Of a stretch of DNA of 64,000 nt, positions 22,150 through 34,246 are shown one piece after another. The first letter of the stretch is position 1. Each line of letters opens with the position of its first letter. Both the position numbers and the translations under genes were made by a program. Location of the stretch: NCBI GenBank assembly GCA_033220425.1, contig CM065651.1:2356001-2420000 (forward strand). The letters are read 5' to 3'. Source of the DNA: Lepraria neglecta. Its lineage: Eukaryota; Ascomycota; Lecanoromycetes; Lecanorales; Stereocaulaceae. Under the pieces are notes generated by a model that was given only the letters and a program-made list of their open reading frames with translations, was not told the origin of the DNA and ran no database searches.

Positions 22150-22551
22150 TCATGCGGGAGGAGGATTGGTCGTTGAGAAGCAGTACCGCGCTATTTTCCA
22201 TTCGCCACCGACTTTTTGAAAGACAAACAACTCCTGATTGGCCTCATATCCTTCACCGCGGCCTTTGACGATCGTAGTGCCTTCCGAGTTGGTCCTCGCG
22301 AAGGCCCAGTCAGGAGCCATCGGCACGATCTCTTGGATCTCGAACTTGACGTTGAATTTTATCATCTGGAAGAATCCGTCATAAGCTTTGCGCACGCTTT
22401 CAATGCCGACGAATGACTGCGCGTGTTGCGGCATGCAGACCCCATCTCGGGTGTAGAGTTCCACCGCCTCCTCCGTGCTAGAGGTATTAAGAGCTTCTTG
22501 GTAGGTTTGGAGAACGGCTGCGATGGCTTCGATGTCGCTGGACACTATCAT
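22150..22551 (-). CDS. NTF2-like (SnoaL/DUF4440-type) protein
   Basis: Intact single-exon frame of 133 residues from ATG 22551. It shows the cone-shaped alpha+beta fold pattern: a helix 1-25 (IEAIAAVLQTYQEALN), LYTRDGVCMPQHAQ, a helix (IESVRKAYDGFF), then strands FNVKFEIQEIVPM, WAFARTNSEGTT, ELFVFQKVGGEWKIARYCFS. This is the usual length for stand-alone family members, which include small-molecule isomerases, cyclases and proteins without known activity. No catalytic residues can be assigned. The gene stands alone; the stretch to 25,135 on its left-hand upstream side is empty. Confidence 0.85.
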   Translation of the reverse strand: MIVSSDIEAIAAVLQTYQEALNTSSTEEAVELYTRDGVCMPQHAQSFVGIESVRKAYDGFFQMIKFNVKFEIQEIVPMAPDWAFARTNSEGTTIVKGRGEGYEANQELFVFQKVGGEWKIARYCFSTTNPPPA

Positions 22552-25135
22552 CCTAAGGTCAGCAGACTGTAAACTCGCGCTAGGTGGGTGACGTGCTGAT
22601 GAGATTCCTGATATGTTGTGGTAGTGGTCCAGCTACGCTCATTCGACTCTGCCTTTTGAACGCTTCGAAAGTTTTGCAAGATTCTTCTCTCTTTGCTTCG
22701 ACTGTTCGACTGGGTACTTTCCTAATTTTCCAAGCAAGAGGCTCTCTTATAGAATTCTGCGGAGATTCTTCGAAAAGAATCACTGTGTGGTGAACCAACG
22801 GCTGAGGTTGTCACAAGTGCCTTACGAGGCATGCTTCCGCCTGTGCTAACGCGAATTCAATCTTAGTTCTGCACCACCGCGGGTTGGGTCAAAGCTTCTG
22901 GGTCATGCATCTTCGAATGTGACTGGCCCCTTCCCCTGGCTACCCCTTATCTTTCCCGTCTTTTGGGTCTTCAGCTCCGGCTCCAGACCTTTGCCATCAC
23001 ACTTCGGCGGTGGCAATTCCGGCTGCGAAAGACACGAGGTTTAACCTAGCCTGTCTGATGGTTGGCCAAGGTCGAAGAGGAGGACTAAAACAAACCCAAA
23101 CCTGAATGTCTTAGCGCAGCACCTTCAACCTTGCCTCAATCCTTGCTACCACTTAGTCAGTGTGACAAAGCCGATTATCTTCATCCGGATGTTTCATCCA
23201 CTGCATCCTGTCCGACGATTTTACGCACCGCCCTATGAGGAGCCGCAGGGCACATCTGTTGCGGCAATCTTAATACACACCAGCTCTAGCCAGATCCCAG
23301 ACGGCCACCTCTTAGAGCTTCTATTGGCTTAAGTACGGTATAGCCACGAGCTTGGCCGTCGGATCATCCGTTCCTGATATCCGTCTATACCATGAACCTA
23401 ATGACGGTATACATAGTATCTTCCTTCCAAGCTTGTAATGACGGCAATGCTCTACGTGCGCAGGTCCCGGCTGCGATTGATTCGTTACCCAACGTAGCGG
23501 TGAAGGGGCTAGACATGCTCTTCTAAGCGGTCCAATGCCCGATAGGCTAGCCTCTCTATATACTCCAACACGCTCCTTCAGCGACAGGCTGACTTCTCAC
23601 ACCGCATGGCCGACGGATCTGGGCTCGACATCTGTACCAAGTCAAGTAAACTTGATGAACGCGCCGTACGCTTCTATACACTCGTGCGGCTGAGACATGC
23701 AGCGTTGTATCGAGCTGGAGACATATGCGTTCTTGGGCGAGATCTTGGTTGAGATCATACTTCATACCTACTAGTCGGCTGACACCACGTCATGGATCTT
23801 ACGTTCCACCTTGCAACTTCGTCATACTCCCTCTCAAGTCCTTTCTGCGAGCTAGGTTTTGATCACTACAGCCTGCTTTTGATGGTCATGAGTTCGCGGA
23901 CAGTACTTGCGACTGGTCCGAGGGAAAGCTCATTGTACAAACAAACTTGGTTGTTCTACAGAATCTAACGGAAACCATTCTCATTATCAACAGCAATTTG
24001 CAGACTTGCCAATTCATCGAGAAACCCTACAGATGTCATCACTACTAGCTCTTACAATGTTGTTGTCGACACAAGTACGGACCTATGCCCGAACTACCCT
24101 TACCCTTCAAAGTCTACCCTAAAAATGATCATCGTGTTAGAACATGACAATGCAAAAGACAGATGAGAAGAGGGAAAAAGGTCTTATACAGGTGCAATAC
24201 TTTTCAGTCACGACCAAAGAACTGACCAGACGACGTTGAACGGCTACGAAGAGATATAGACCAACTTTCTATACGGAAGGCAGGACCGACAACAAGATTC
24301 TACTACGATTTTGTCTCAGCTTCACCCACATCCATCGACTCATCAGCCATTCCTGGAAACGGTTATGGGAGAAATCTCTGCACCCTTTCACTCAGACAAT
24401 TTTCTGCTGCGGGCGACGAATTTATTGTTGAAAATCTCCACAATCCACCCAAACACAGGTATTCCTCCGAGACGAGACTACTTCGAACCCTTGGCACACT
24501 CTTATGGCATGGTAAAGCCGCTCTCAGCCATCGATCTAATGACTGGATTCATCGTCCATCACCAGCGGTCGACTACAGATAAATTATCGGCTGCCGATAT
24601 GTCCATTTCCACATCTCTACCTCAATATCTCTACATCAATTCTTTCACCTCAACATCTCCACCTCAACGCCTTCCAACCTTTCTCGGCTTCTACTTGTTT
24701 ATCGCCAGAACAGGTTTCGACCAGTCATTCCCAGCTCTACCCTAATCATCGAATCTCTCGCCAGACGTCCTTTCTCTTCTTCGCTCTTAGACCCCTCGAC
24801 CGGCCCGATCCTCTCCCGCTGTATTCATAAGACGCAGCTACCGCCCAGAGCATCATCGACGTGCAACTCTCACAAAATGTTCTCAATTGGCTCTTTCAAG
24901 ACCCTTCCCTCCTTGAAAGTCACAGCCAGCATACACACATCAGCTCGCGAAACTTCCTTGACACGGCAGCTCCGCATCCTGTGCTACTTGGGTCGTTCCA
25001 AAATCGAAACTCAACTGCCGCACATGATTCAGATACTACAGGTATGCAATAGAAGCCTTCCCAATTTTTGAAGCATATATAAGATGATTACCTGTTATCG
25101 CACACAGACGCTCATTACACGAACATGACAGAGAG
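22552..25135. other. Long gene-poor stretch
   Basis: 2.6 kb without a supported gene. A 144-codon plus frame (24311-24745) is Ser/Thr/Pro/His-rich without features. A short frame at 24877 starts in a good context (CACAAAATG) and could splice at GTATGC (25041) to a stop near 25120 (about 60 residues), but nothing else supports it. AT/GC balance shifts little along the stretch by eye. Confidence 0.45.
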
Positions 25136-26921
25136 CTATTCAAACAAGATCATCCCAAGCACCACAATACCAAACCCACTGATCATACCAACGCTCAAAG
25201 ATAACCTTGGCCCCGCAGATCCCAGAAAGGGAACGATGCTCTTGGAAGGCGCTACAACATTTGTACTTGCAGTAGATACTGCCCTCGCTGTAGTCGCAAT
25301 TGCACTCGTGCTACCAGATGTAATAGCAGCAGCAGACACATACACAGCTGGCTCAGGAAGTGCAGAGCTCCTCGCCGTGCAAGACGCCTCCATCGGCATG
25401 AACGGTAAAGTACCATCTGCTTGAGTTGCAGATGCCGACCGCTGGCTAATGCCGATTCACTGGCTCCAGCGGCCTGGTTTGGTGCTGGCTCTGTCGACGA
25501 CGCCGACGACGGATTAGGGACAGATAGAAGTGCAAATTCATCTTTCCGGCATGGGATTTTCCTTGTCGATCTCAACAAAATTCGAAGCACTGCCCGCATC
25601 CCACTTCGCATGCGCGAACCCAATCCTCTTCGCATCAAGGTTATACACAACACACGCAGATCTGAGAAATGTGTCGCCCAAAATAACTTCCTCACTAGCA
25701 GGCTGTCCCCAAACGCCAAGCTCGCACGCCTCCGTGCCATCGGCGAAGAACGTATCACCCACATAAGACATGATGAGTTCGCTCATGGGTACTGAGATAC
25801 GGGCACCGTCCTTGCCGCCAAAGCCGAATGTGAGAATTGTGTCACGGGTGCTGAGATTGCAAGGGAAAAAGCCTTCGACGGCGCCGGTGTATTGAATTAT
25901 CTGCTCGACAATGGAATTGTGAAGAAGCATTTGTGTTGTGCCGCTGTCGAGGCAGGCGGAGAGGACCATGTCTGGGGGTGTGAGTGATGAGGTACCGCTC
26001 GAGTCCGATATCGTCAAGGATGTGAATTGTACCTCGAGATCATGAAGCGAGGGGTCTGGTAGCCCTGATATTGGCAGATTGACGAGTGAGCCTGAGTGTT
26101 TCTCGGTGTCGACGCCTCCAAAGAGGAGGGAGCTAGAGGATGCGGCTGCAGGAAAAACAACCTGTCAGCTTCGAGTCACCGGCCATGAAGAGCACCTTTC
26201 CACATTGGAATGAATAAACTGTCAAGGTGGGACAAATATACCTTGATCATCCAAATACATGCTATAAGCCGGCGTCTTGATCAGTCAATTCTTCACAAGC
26301 GATCCAACAATATTGGTATATTCCGGTCCTCCATTAGACACAGCGGAACCTTTCTCGGCAACGCCAACTTGAACGCCGTCCATGGAAATTCCTCGTAAAC
26401 CGACAGTGTCCAACGTGAAGTAGCCCGATTCAAATGAGTTGTCTAGGTAGGAAGTATCCAATTTCGATTGGAGGACCGAGGCTGATGATGAAAGAGATAG
26501 GTCGACTGCAGGAGCATCAGCTTGAGTGAGGACAGAGGACACGAACAAAACAAACATATGCAAATCGATCAAAGGAATTAGTATGCACACATGATCTATA
26601 ATAATCACATTCCCCTCGCTCATCCTTGCATTGAGTGGAATTAGTAGCAGGCACCCAAAAATCAGCACTTCCTGTATCGAGCTGGACCTGGAAATACTGC
26701 GGTGGGTTGCCAACATTGACGTTAACTGTATATATCTGTTGCCGATTGTAAAGCTCAGTTTTGAAAGTACCGCCACGGCGACGTAGAGCCTTGATGTTCT
26801 CTAGAGCTAGTACTTGTTCTTTGAAGAAATCGAGACTGAAGACTTTGGGGGCTGTTGCTAGTGATGAGCATGGCAGCAACGTTAGGGCGAATGGCAACGA
26901 GGTGAATTTGATGGCTGCCAT
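25136..26921 (-). pseudogene. GPI-type pepsin-like aspartic protease, eroded
   Basis: Exon 1 (26921-26591) has a signal peptide (MAAIKFTSLPFALTLLPCSS), a propeptide, and the first active-site motif DTGSADFWVPA. A 70-nt intron restores DYYRSSDAPAVDL. Exon 2 (26520-26242) has FTLDTVGLRG and VAEKG, but its frame reads through VGSLVKN into a TGA before LIKTPAYSMYLDDQ. Exon 3 from 26145 has SSLLFGGVDTEKHSGSL and the second catalytic motif CLDSGTTQML, then EVILGDTFLRSACVVYN. The Ser/Ala-rich stalk and hydrophobic end (GMISGFGIVVLGMILF) lie in two further frames down to 25136, each one base out. So the gene has one in-frame stop and two apparent frameshifts. Intact relatives are yapsin-like, membrane-anchored wall-processing proteases. 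A low-quality sequence is the alternative to decay. Confidence 0.75.
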
Positions 26922-27697
26922 TGTGGTGAAGATGTCTAAGGGAAGAGGTCTGCCTTTAATCATTGTCGACACGTAGGTAGCTGTTGCTTGGTTTCAAGGC
27001 CCGATCCTGAAGTGGTTCGGTGGTCGCAATCTGCAAGGCTGTGTAGACGCCTAAGGCTATCTTCAGGCGCTGGTTTTAAATCACATAGGAATGCGAATAG
27101 TGTTCAAGAAATAACAACAACGTGGAACTAAAACAATCAATCTCTCAAGTTCAGGTTCATGAGCTGAGATCCCAAATAAGTTGATGGGGGTAAATGGCCT
27201 CTCGCAATTTCGCGGCTTGGAACAACTTTCACAATAAAGCGGAAAGTTCTCAAGGCAGCCAAAGTTGGGAGGTTTTATTTCTCGCAAATGTGATATTTAT
27301 CTGCCAGGAAGGGGCAATGCTAAGCTTGTGGGATGTTAGCAAATCCTGACATCGTAATTGTCTATTTTCGGCGCTGCTCTTTGGCGTCTAAAACTCTTTT
27401 GCTATCTGCAGCGAAGCCATCGACGCCGATCGAGGTCCTTTTTGAAGACATCTGCTAGAAAGATGTCATCATCAATTGATGAATCGTAATACGTCAAGAC
27501 CTAGCTCCTCCGCAATGCAAGATCGATCTGTCCAAATGTTCCCAATATGGTCTCAAGCTCCCCTGAAAATGCACCGCATGAGCCACGCAATGCACCATCT
27601 TTGAATCGTCAGCCATTTACATGCAGCCACGCAATGCCCCAGCCATACAAACAATGCCAAAAAGCCCAAGCAACACCACGGACATACGTCCTCCTTT
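26922..27697. other. Intergenic boundary between accessory and core parts
   Basis: Promoter side of the aspartic protease and 3' side of Sae2/Ctp1. AT-richer by eye around 27,060-27,330. No gene seen. Confidence 0.45.
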
Positions 27698-30560
27698 TTA
27701 CTCATCAGTAAAGATATACCTTCCACCCTCCCTAATCGCCTCCCAATACCTCTCCTCCACCTTCTCCCTAGCCCTGACCTCCGCAGCTTTCCTGTTCTCC
27801 TCATCTTCTTGTGTAGTCGGAAACCCCGTATCCCAAAACCCCACTGGGGATCGTGTTCGGTCGAAGTGCTGTCTGTGTTTCCCAAAGTCGTTTGCAAATT
27901 GTTGCGCTCTGGCCTCGGTCAAGATATTCTTCTTTTCCTCAGCTGACATTTTGCTCAACCGGCGACGGTCCCCTCCAACAAAGTCTTCCATTAGACGCTG
28001 GTCTATCTCCTCGGTGCTTTGTCCTGAGAGATTCGCGTAGCCACTGCTTTCCACAAATTCGCGGATGTCCTTGCAACGTGGACAGTTCTTGTCCTTACAG
28101 CCTGAGAGAGCCTTCTTTTCGTCGTGTTTGCGGACGGACTTGTGATACGCATAGTCACTGTGAACTGGGTTGAGCTTGAAGTGGTCGAGACGTAGACGAT
28201 GCATCGGTCGGCTTCGAAGAGGCTCGTGCTCTGGTCGAATTTCTGGTGGGTCGTCGAATGATGGGGGTTTGCGGAACACAGGCTTTGCTGCAGGTGCTCC
28301 TGGTGCAGCACGGGCTGACTTGCTTCCGTTGTCCAATGGCTTCTTGGGATTTAAAGCTGATTCTGATGAGCCAGGTCTCTTGGCAGGCGCTGTCGAAGGT
28401 GTAGCAAAGGTTTTGAGCCTGGTGTGTTGATCCGTTCTAGCCAATGGCGTCCTCGAGGCTGCTGGGCCTCTCAATTCGCCAGAAGTCTTAGACAATGGCA
28501 GCGGCGGTAGATCCTTTGCAGGGGATGGTTCGCTCAATAAAGTACCCAGTCGATGGTGGACATCAGGGATTTTCGAAGTCTTCTTTGCGGTACTTGGGTT
28601 AGTATGCTTATCAGATGAAGCAAGATCCTCTCCATCCTCAGCTAAGGCAGGCACGGCAGCTGCAACCCGATCACGTCGACTTGGCGGACACTGTCGTTTT
28701 GCCGGACCTTCGTTGGTCCTGGGTAGTATATGAGTATTGGGATCCTTCGGTTGTAGAATAACTGGATTAGCTGGCTCAGCCTTTCTTTGCTCGGTTTCCC
28801 GCCGACCTTGAGGTGTACGGGGCCGAGCAGGTCCGCCAGTTGCTGGTGTTGGGTACCCATGCGCAGATGGAGACTTGATGTGACTTGCTCCAGGGTGTGT
28901 ACTGCCGCTAGGAGATTGCTCTGCCGTCTCGCGTCGTCCAATGACTCGGTCATTGTGCGCTCGAAGTTGAGCCCTCTTCTCGACCCTGCGCGATTTTGAT
29001 CGCTGTTCTTCATTATTCTGATTCGTGGGATGATCCCCTGCTAGCCCCACGGAAGGGGCTACATTGGCGTAGTATACTTGCCTGCCGTCCTCATCCTTTA
29101 CCACAGGAGATTCGATTTCTTCGTGTTCCGCCTCAAGCATGTCATCCAGCATCTCCTCTTCGCGTTCCGGTGCTACAAATGGTGCCAACATTGATGACCT
29201 CAGTCGCATATGCTCCATGCGCTGCCGTTTCCTAGGTGTAGTAAGAGGATCTCCAACATCGTCCAAGTCGAGGCTATCATGCGGTTCACCAATATGGGGG
29301 TTTGGAGCAAAGGGTAATGGACTACTAGAGCTGATCTCATTTTTGACGCGACGAGGCTTTGAAGCAGCAGCGGTCTTGTGATTGTCTTCACGAACGCGAA
29401 TGCCCTCGTGGGATTTTTTTGTAGACCGCTTTCGCTTGAGAGATCGCTCAAAGACCACAATTGGGGAGGATCCACTGTCCGCTGGCATAGCTGTAGCTCC
29501 GTCACTGCCTTCCACAATTTTACTGTGGGGTCTAGTGGCGGAATTCGCTATGCCAGGCCGTCCTTCAGACTCATCTGACTCAGTGAGGTCTTCCAGATTC
29601 GCGTCGTGGCCATTGTCAATTGCAGTCTGCGTAGCAATTATCTGATCCGTGAGTGCTTTTTGGTTTCGTCTGTGGCCTGAAGCCGCAAGCTGACGCTGAC
29701 GCAGAGAGTTTTTCTCGCCTGCTGGGCCTCGTTGTTGGGGAGAAGTAGGCCTTGAAACGTCGCTAGCAGAAGGGATGATGCCTGCTGGGAACGCTGGCGG
29801 CGTGGGAGCACTTGACGCGCTTGACAGTCTCGGGTCATGGGAAGGTACGCTTCGAGCAGGCTTGGTGATGTCCTGTGGAAGGAATTTGGCCTGCCGATTG
29901 GGATGCCTCAATACCCAATCCTTGACGTATGCTCGCCACTCCCTCGTCATGTCCTTGTAGTGCTGGACCCTTGATTTCAATATGTTGTGGGCAAAGACAA
30001 CCCTCCCGTAGTCGCGCTCATATTTGGCAAGCTCGTCTTTGACTCGGTTGTGCTCCTCAGTAGGGACTGTCGAGGTCGCCCGGGCATGTAGGTCTCCTGC
30101 TTGCTCCGCATCTTCTCCTGAATTGGCTTCACGCCGTGCCTGTCTTTCCCTAGCAGCCTCGATCTCAGCTCTAAGCTTCGCATTCTCATCCTCCAAATCC
30201 CCAACTCCTGCCGCCTTGGTTCGTAGAGTCTCGATCTCTTGTATATACTCTTGCTTCTCGGCAGCGAAGGCAATGTCACCTGCAAGTCTCGCGTCAGTGT
30301 ACATTCTATTTGAGTCTGTAGCAAGAAAGATGAGACTTACGCTCAGAGAGCTTCTGGGCAAGCTGCTCAGTCAACAAACGCTCGAGGTCATCTAATCCAC
30401 TGCTAACAGCATCACGAATCCTACTCTTCTGCCCCTCCAAAGATTCCATCAGAGCTTCCTGGACTTCATCAGATCGTATTGAAGCGGAGTTGTTGGACCG
30501 TGCTACTGTTTGGGGGGTTGAGAGGACCTGGTGACGCGCTTGGAGAAGAGCGTCGATCAT
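27698..30560 (-). CDS. SAE2: Sae2/Ctp1/CtIP-family DNA end-resection factor
   Basis: Exons 30560-30341 and 30279-27698 (61-nt intron, GTAAGT...TTGCAG) give 933 residues. Sae2/CtIP stimulates the Mre11-Rad50 nuclease to open blocked DNA ends in the nucleus and starts resection for homologous recombination and meiosis. The N-terminus (residues about 10-170) is helical coiled coil (LERLLTEQLAQKLSER, LRAEIEAARERQARRE), fitting the family's tetramer region. The middle 600 residues are Ser/Pro/Lys-rich and disordered-looking. The C-terminal 110 residues carry the conserved domain: GCKDKNCPRCKDIREFV (CxxC), then FGKHRQHFDRTRSPVGFWD, which includes the RHR-type motif, then FPTTQE. It is far longer than yeast Sae2 (345) but near other Pezizomycotina versions. 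SQ/TQ sites in the middle would be Tel1/Mec1 targets (inference). Confidence 0.9.
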
Positions 30561-31180
30561 TGAGAAACATTACATTATCTTATCACCAAGGTCTGAAGGA
30601 TGACTTCTTCAATTAAGCAACATACATGTACGAGATGCAGATGGAGTTCAAATGTTGGGTATAATCTAACTGCACTGGACTATTCTAGATGATGTTATTC
30701 TAGATGGCTACGGAAGAGTATAGATGCCCCCTGACTTCTCAATCTGATATCCTGACATCTCTACCTCCAATCCTTGCCGAACAAATAGTCCGTGGCCTTC
30801 CCATATGAATCTAGCCAGGTCGAAGCCTTGCATGCAACGTCCCAAGTGCCATAGTGATGTCCAAACAATGTCGGTGCCCGCGGCGAAGAACGAAATGGGT
30901 ATCTGTGAGCTGAGTGATGCGGCCGTGTAATTTGTGATCGTAGATGATTGATGGAACAAACGCCTGGGTGATATGCTGGAAACCGAATCGAGTGGGGTAT
31001 GATGAACGCCGAAGCAATGACTATCCCTAATGCGAGACCTGCTCGCTAGCATTGCCAATGGAAGTGGGAAGTGTCGTAAGTCGTGGGCCGTAAATCAATC
31101 TGGGCCAATGCAGAATGTGCATATATCGTTGCAATGAATCGCGTAAATCCTTGTAATTTCGTAGATGAAATGGTAGTCGT
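30561..31180. promoter_or_regulatory. Sae2 promoter and SWIRM gene 3' region
   Basis: Both flanking genes are on the minus strand. No protein-coding feature was seen. Confidence 0.4.
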
Positions 31181-32347
31181 TTAGAGGTACTTCTGGAAGT
31201 ACGATTTGTTGAACCATCCAACCTTGTCGTAGGCAGTCCACAGCTTGCTAGCCTTATTGACATCGATCTTGCAAGCCTGTTGAGCGTCCGTCTTTCGGAA
31301 CTCCTTGCCAATCCTCAAGGCGTTGAGACGAGCTTGGAAGATTCGTCGCTTGCTGCACATGTATGTTGCACAATTCAAGCGGAGCGTGCCAGCGAGATTG
31401 ATCTCTGCCTCGTGAAGCATGTGGCGGTCTGGATCGTTGGAAAGATTAAGGACATTGTTGCTCTGCCAGTCTGCCTTGAGAGCCTTTGAATTGCCCTCTG
31501 GAAGTGTTGATGTGGGAGGTGCGTAGTCTGAGAGCGAGGTGTAATCGATGTCTTCACGCTTCGTGCCGGGTTGGCGGTCAGGAGTCTCTGATCGGCTCTT
31601 GTCTGGGAAGCCCATCAACTTAGCTCTTGGAGAAGGTTTCGGTGTCCGCTTGACTCTTGCCACTGCGGGCTTTACTGGCGTGACTCGAGCTATCGCTCTC
31701 TTACTCTGCTTTGGTTGTGGAGCGAGAGCGGGAAGATTCTTTTTCGGTGTCGTCCCTGGTCTGGCGCAAAGGCGCTTAGTCTGATAGTATATCTCATTGT
31801 TCTCCTCGTGCTGTCTCTTCAAGTAGGCACGGGGGTCCTGGTTGTAGAGTTTGCCGACCTGAGATACCACGGAGATCGCTAATCGATATTCGTCGTCAGT
31901 TGGCCGGTTGACCTTGTTTTTGAACTGGGCCATATGCATATCCTGCATCGCCTTGTGTTTGCTGATAATCTCGTCTGCTTGTGCCATCGATGGGGACGAT
32001 GGAAATAGCGATTCTTCGCTGGTAGAGGAGAAAGATTCTGACTCTGGGTACAGAACCGGGTCTTTAACAATGCTATCCCTTGGTGTCACTGAGGTACTAG
32101 CTTTGTGTATATCCTTCTCTTCCTTGTATCGCTTGTTCATCAACACCTGCGGTGAGATGGGTGGAGAAGGTAGGACCCTCATCTTTGTGTCTGGAGTGGG
32201 AGAGTCTGCCATTGGGGCTAGAGTTGTCCCTGGGGTGTAGGCTTGAGCCTTTGATGTTGAAGGGCTCTTTGATGGTGTAATCGAGAAACCGTCGAGTGGC
32301 TTGGCCTCTGGAGGAGACATGAGGTTGGCGATTGAGAATTTCGACAT
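31181..32347 (-). CDS. SWIRM-domain protein (Fun19/Laf1 type)
   Basis: Single exon of 388 residues from ATG 32347 (MSKFSIANLMSPPEAKP, the usual family start); an in-frame ATG at 32422 would add 25 residues. The N-terminal 300 residues are Ser/Pro/Lys-rich, with basic blocks such as VTPVKPAVARVKRTPKP. The C-terminal 85 residues form the SWIRM helix bundle: LHEAEINLAGTLRLNCATY, then KRRIFQARL, IGKEFRKTDAQQACKIDVNK and LWTAYDKVGWF. SWIRM modules in chromatin proteins (Swi3, Rsc8, Moira, LSD1) bind DNA or mediate assembly. The stand-alone fungal type (yeast Fun19, fission yeast Laf1/Laf2) is linked to Clr6 histone deacetylase complexes in S. pombe. A nuclear chromatin role is inferred from family. 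Confidence 0.88.
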   Translation of the reverse strand: MSKFSIANLMSPPEAKPLDGFSITPSKSPSTSKAQAYTPGTTLAPMADSPTPDTKMRVLPSPPISPQVLMNKRYKEEKDIHKASTSVTPRDSIVKDPVLYPESESFSSTSEESLFPSSPSMAQADEIISKHKAMQDMHMAQFKNKVNRPTDDEYRLAISVVSQVGKLYNQDPRAYLKRQHEENNEIYYQTKRLCARPGTTPKKNLPALAPQPKQSKRAIARVTPVKPAVARVKRTPKPSPRAKLMGFPDKSRSETPDRQPGTKREDIDYTSLSDYAPPTSTLPEGNSKALKADWQSNNVLNLSNDPDRHMLHEAEINLAGTLRLNCATYMCSKRRIFQARLNALRIGKEFRKTDAQQACKIDVNKASKLWTAYDKVGWFNKSYFQKYL

Positions 32348-34246
32348 GCTCGAAGGTTGTGTCGATGGAGGTTGCGGTTTTAGAGATGGATGGGGGATGA
32401 TTTGTAGGCAGGCAGAAGTCAATGGAAGAGGCAGGACGATGGTTTGGATTTGTAAGACGGTGTTAAGACGTTGTCCGATCTGGGTGGCGAAGGTTCGGAG
32501 ATGTGAGGCAGCAAGTAAATTGCCGTCCTCAATGGATCCTGTGGGCTGTACTTGATGAACAATTGCCTGCGCAGCAGAATTAGGTGGTCTTTGATGGAGT
32601 TGTAGAGACTGGAGATGGATGAAGTGGGGTGGGAATTGCGAAGTGAAACCTTGCTATTGTGTGTCAATGAAACAGGGCGGTGCGGTGAATAGGATCGGGC
32701 GCAGAAAATAGGCGGCGCGGGCAAGGCAGCAATTAATGAGAAAGAATGAGCGATGACTGGTTCAATTGATGACTCGCATCAACTGATACCTGATAACTTT
32801 CATGTGGCACTGTGGCAGAGTCTAAGGGAATAGAAGGCAGCCTGTGGTTGTAAGCGCCAGTGCTACTTGGGAGTCAGCTGGCCATTGACCACCGAACCAC
32901 ACGGATGGTGTGAGAAGCCCCTGGAATGTTACGATAATCCTGATTGGTCAATGCGAAACAGACTTGGGCATTGACAACAAAGAAAAGGGATGGGTGGTGT
33001 GAGAGTCTGATGGCCACCCGCTTGTTCCTTCGGGCGTTTGTGCTCGGATTGGCAAGTTTTTTTGAATCGATCGCGTCAGAGACTTCAAGAAGATGTTTGT
33101 GAGTCAGCCACCAGAATGATCCCTGCAAAGGGTTCTAGGCAGCAATAAGCTTAGTTTGATCGAACCTTCCCTTCCGCCACTGCAGGCCGGCAATCTCCAG
33201 ACTGACGCACAAGGGCCAAGGGTCCAAAAGATCCTCGTCTTCCGCCCGCAGTTGAGCCACACCTGATGACACCTACGAAGTCAATTCGGAAGTGCATATT
33301 GGGATTACTGCTACTGGTGATATCAGCACTCAGAGACAGTCTGCTACCTGAAAAATGCGACAGCATTGACCTCCTCAACAGCATTAACTTAAGCTATTCA
33401 ATGCGCTCAATTGACTTGACAAGTCACCTCTACACCACCAACATCCAATTTGTTCACATGCTATGGTATTGTGATCGTTCCACATAAAGAGGGTTGCAAC
33501 CCTCAAGATTGTCATCTGCTTCCTCTACGCACCCTGCTCATTCCCGGTCTAGACTTAATTCGCTTTTCGTAGAGTGTGGCTAGGTTACATCACTTGACCA
33601 TTTATCGTATTCCCTGGATCTGGGGTACGTTTATCGCAATGACCGTGTGACCAAATTGAAGGGATTTCTTGGCACTGGTCGGTGCGAAGGTCTCCGTTCA
33701 CGGTTCCACCAGCAAAGTCAGTTAATAGCCAGCTATTCTGGGGTCCACACCAAATCTCTCATGCTATTCGACAATGGGCTTTGCGTGACACTGTTTCAAG
33801 GTTGGCTTTAAACAGCATAGAAGTTGAGGGAAACCCCGCTATATCAGGCATGTCACGAATTCAATGGCACAGAAAATATACGTCTCTATTGTTGCTTCCT
33901 ATCAACTTTTGATGCTGACCTCGGCCGTAAAGACATCATCGCTAGCTTACATGACTAGCCATTCCGCTATGCAAGATGACCGTGAATGGCGTAATGTTCC
34001 CTTTCTCTCTGCTCGTTGGTTCTTTCATCTCCCACCAAGATTGCCGTCAATGCTTGGGTATAAGATCGTTAATGCGTGCGCTTCGAAAACGGGTTCATAC
34101 ACAAGAAAAATTAGATGTCTGGCCGGTTGTGGTTCCTTCCAATTCGTGGCCAATCGGGATATGCAGATGTTGTTTGTAAATAAGAAAAGCGAATGTTCGG
34201 TATGATCATCGGAGAATCCAGGGAACCGTAACCGTCGTGGGTGAAT
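32348..34246. other. Intergenic, 1.9 kb, no supported gene
   Basis: Contains the SWIRM gene 5' region and the 3' region of the zinc-knuckle gene. Several short frames; none has recognisable features or consistent splice structure. Confidence 0.45.

Noticed and set aside
24311-24745. 144-codon plus-strand frame as a gene
   Set aside because: Ser/Thr/Pro/His bias, no domain, no splice context, no family likeness.
24877-25125. Possible 60-residue two-exon gene
   Set aside because: Good start context and donor, but too short and without protein features to claim.
25252-25764. 170-codon minus frame as a separate gene
   Set aside because: Its first half is the shifted stalk of the aspartic protease; the rest is out-of-frame translation of the GPI tail.
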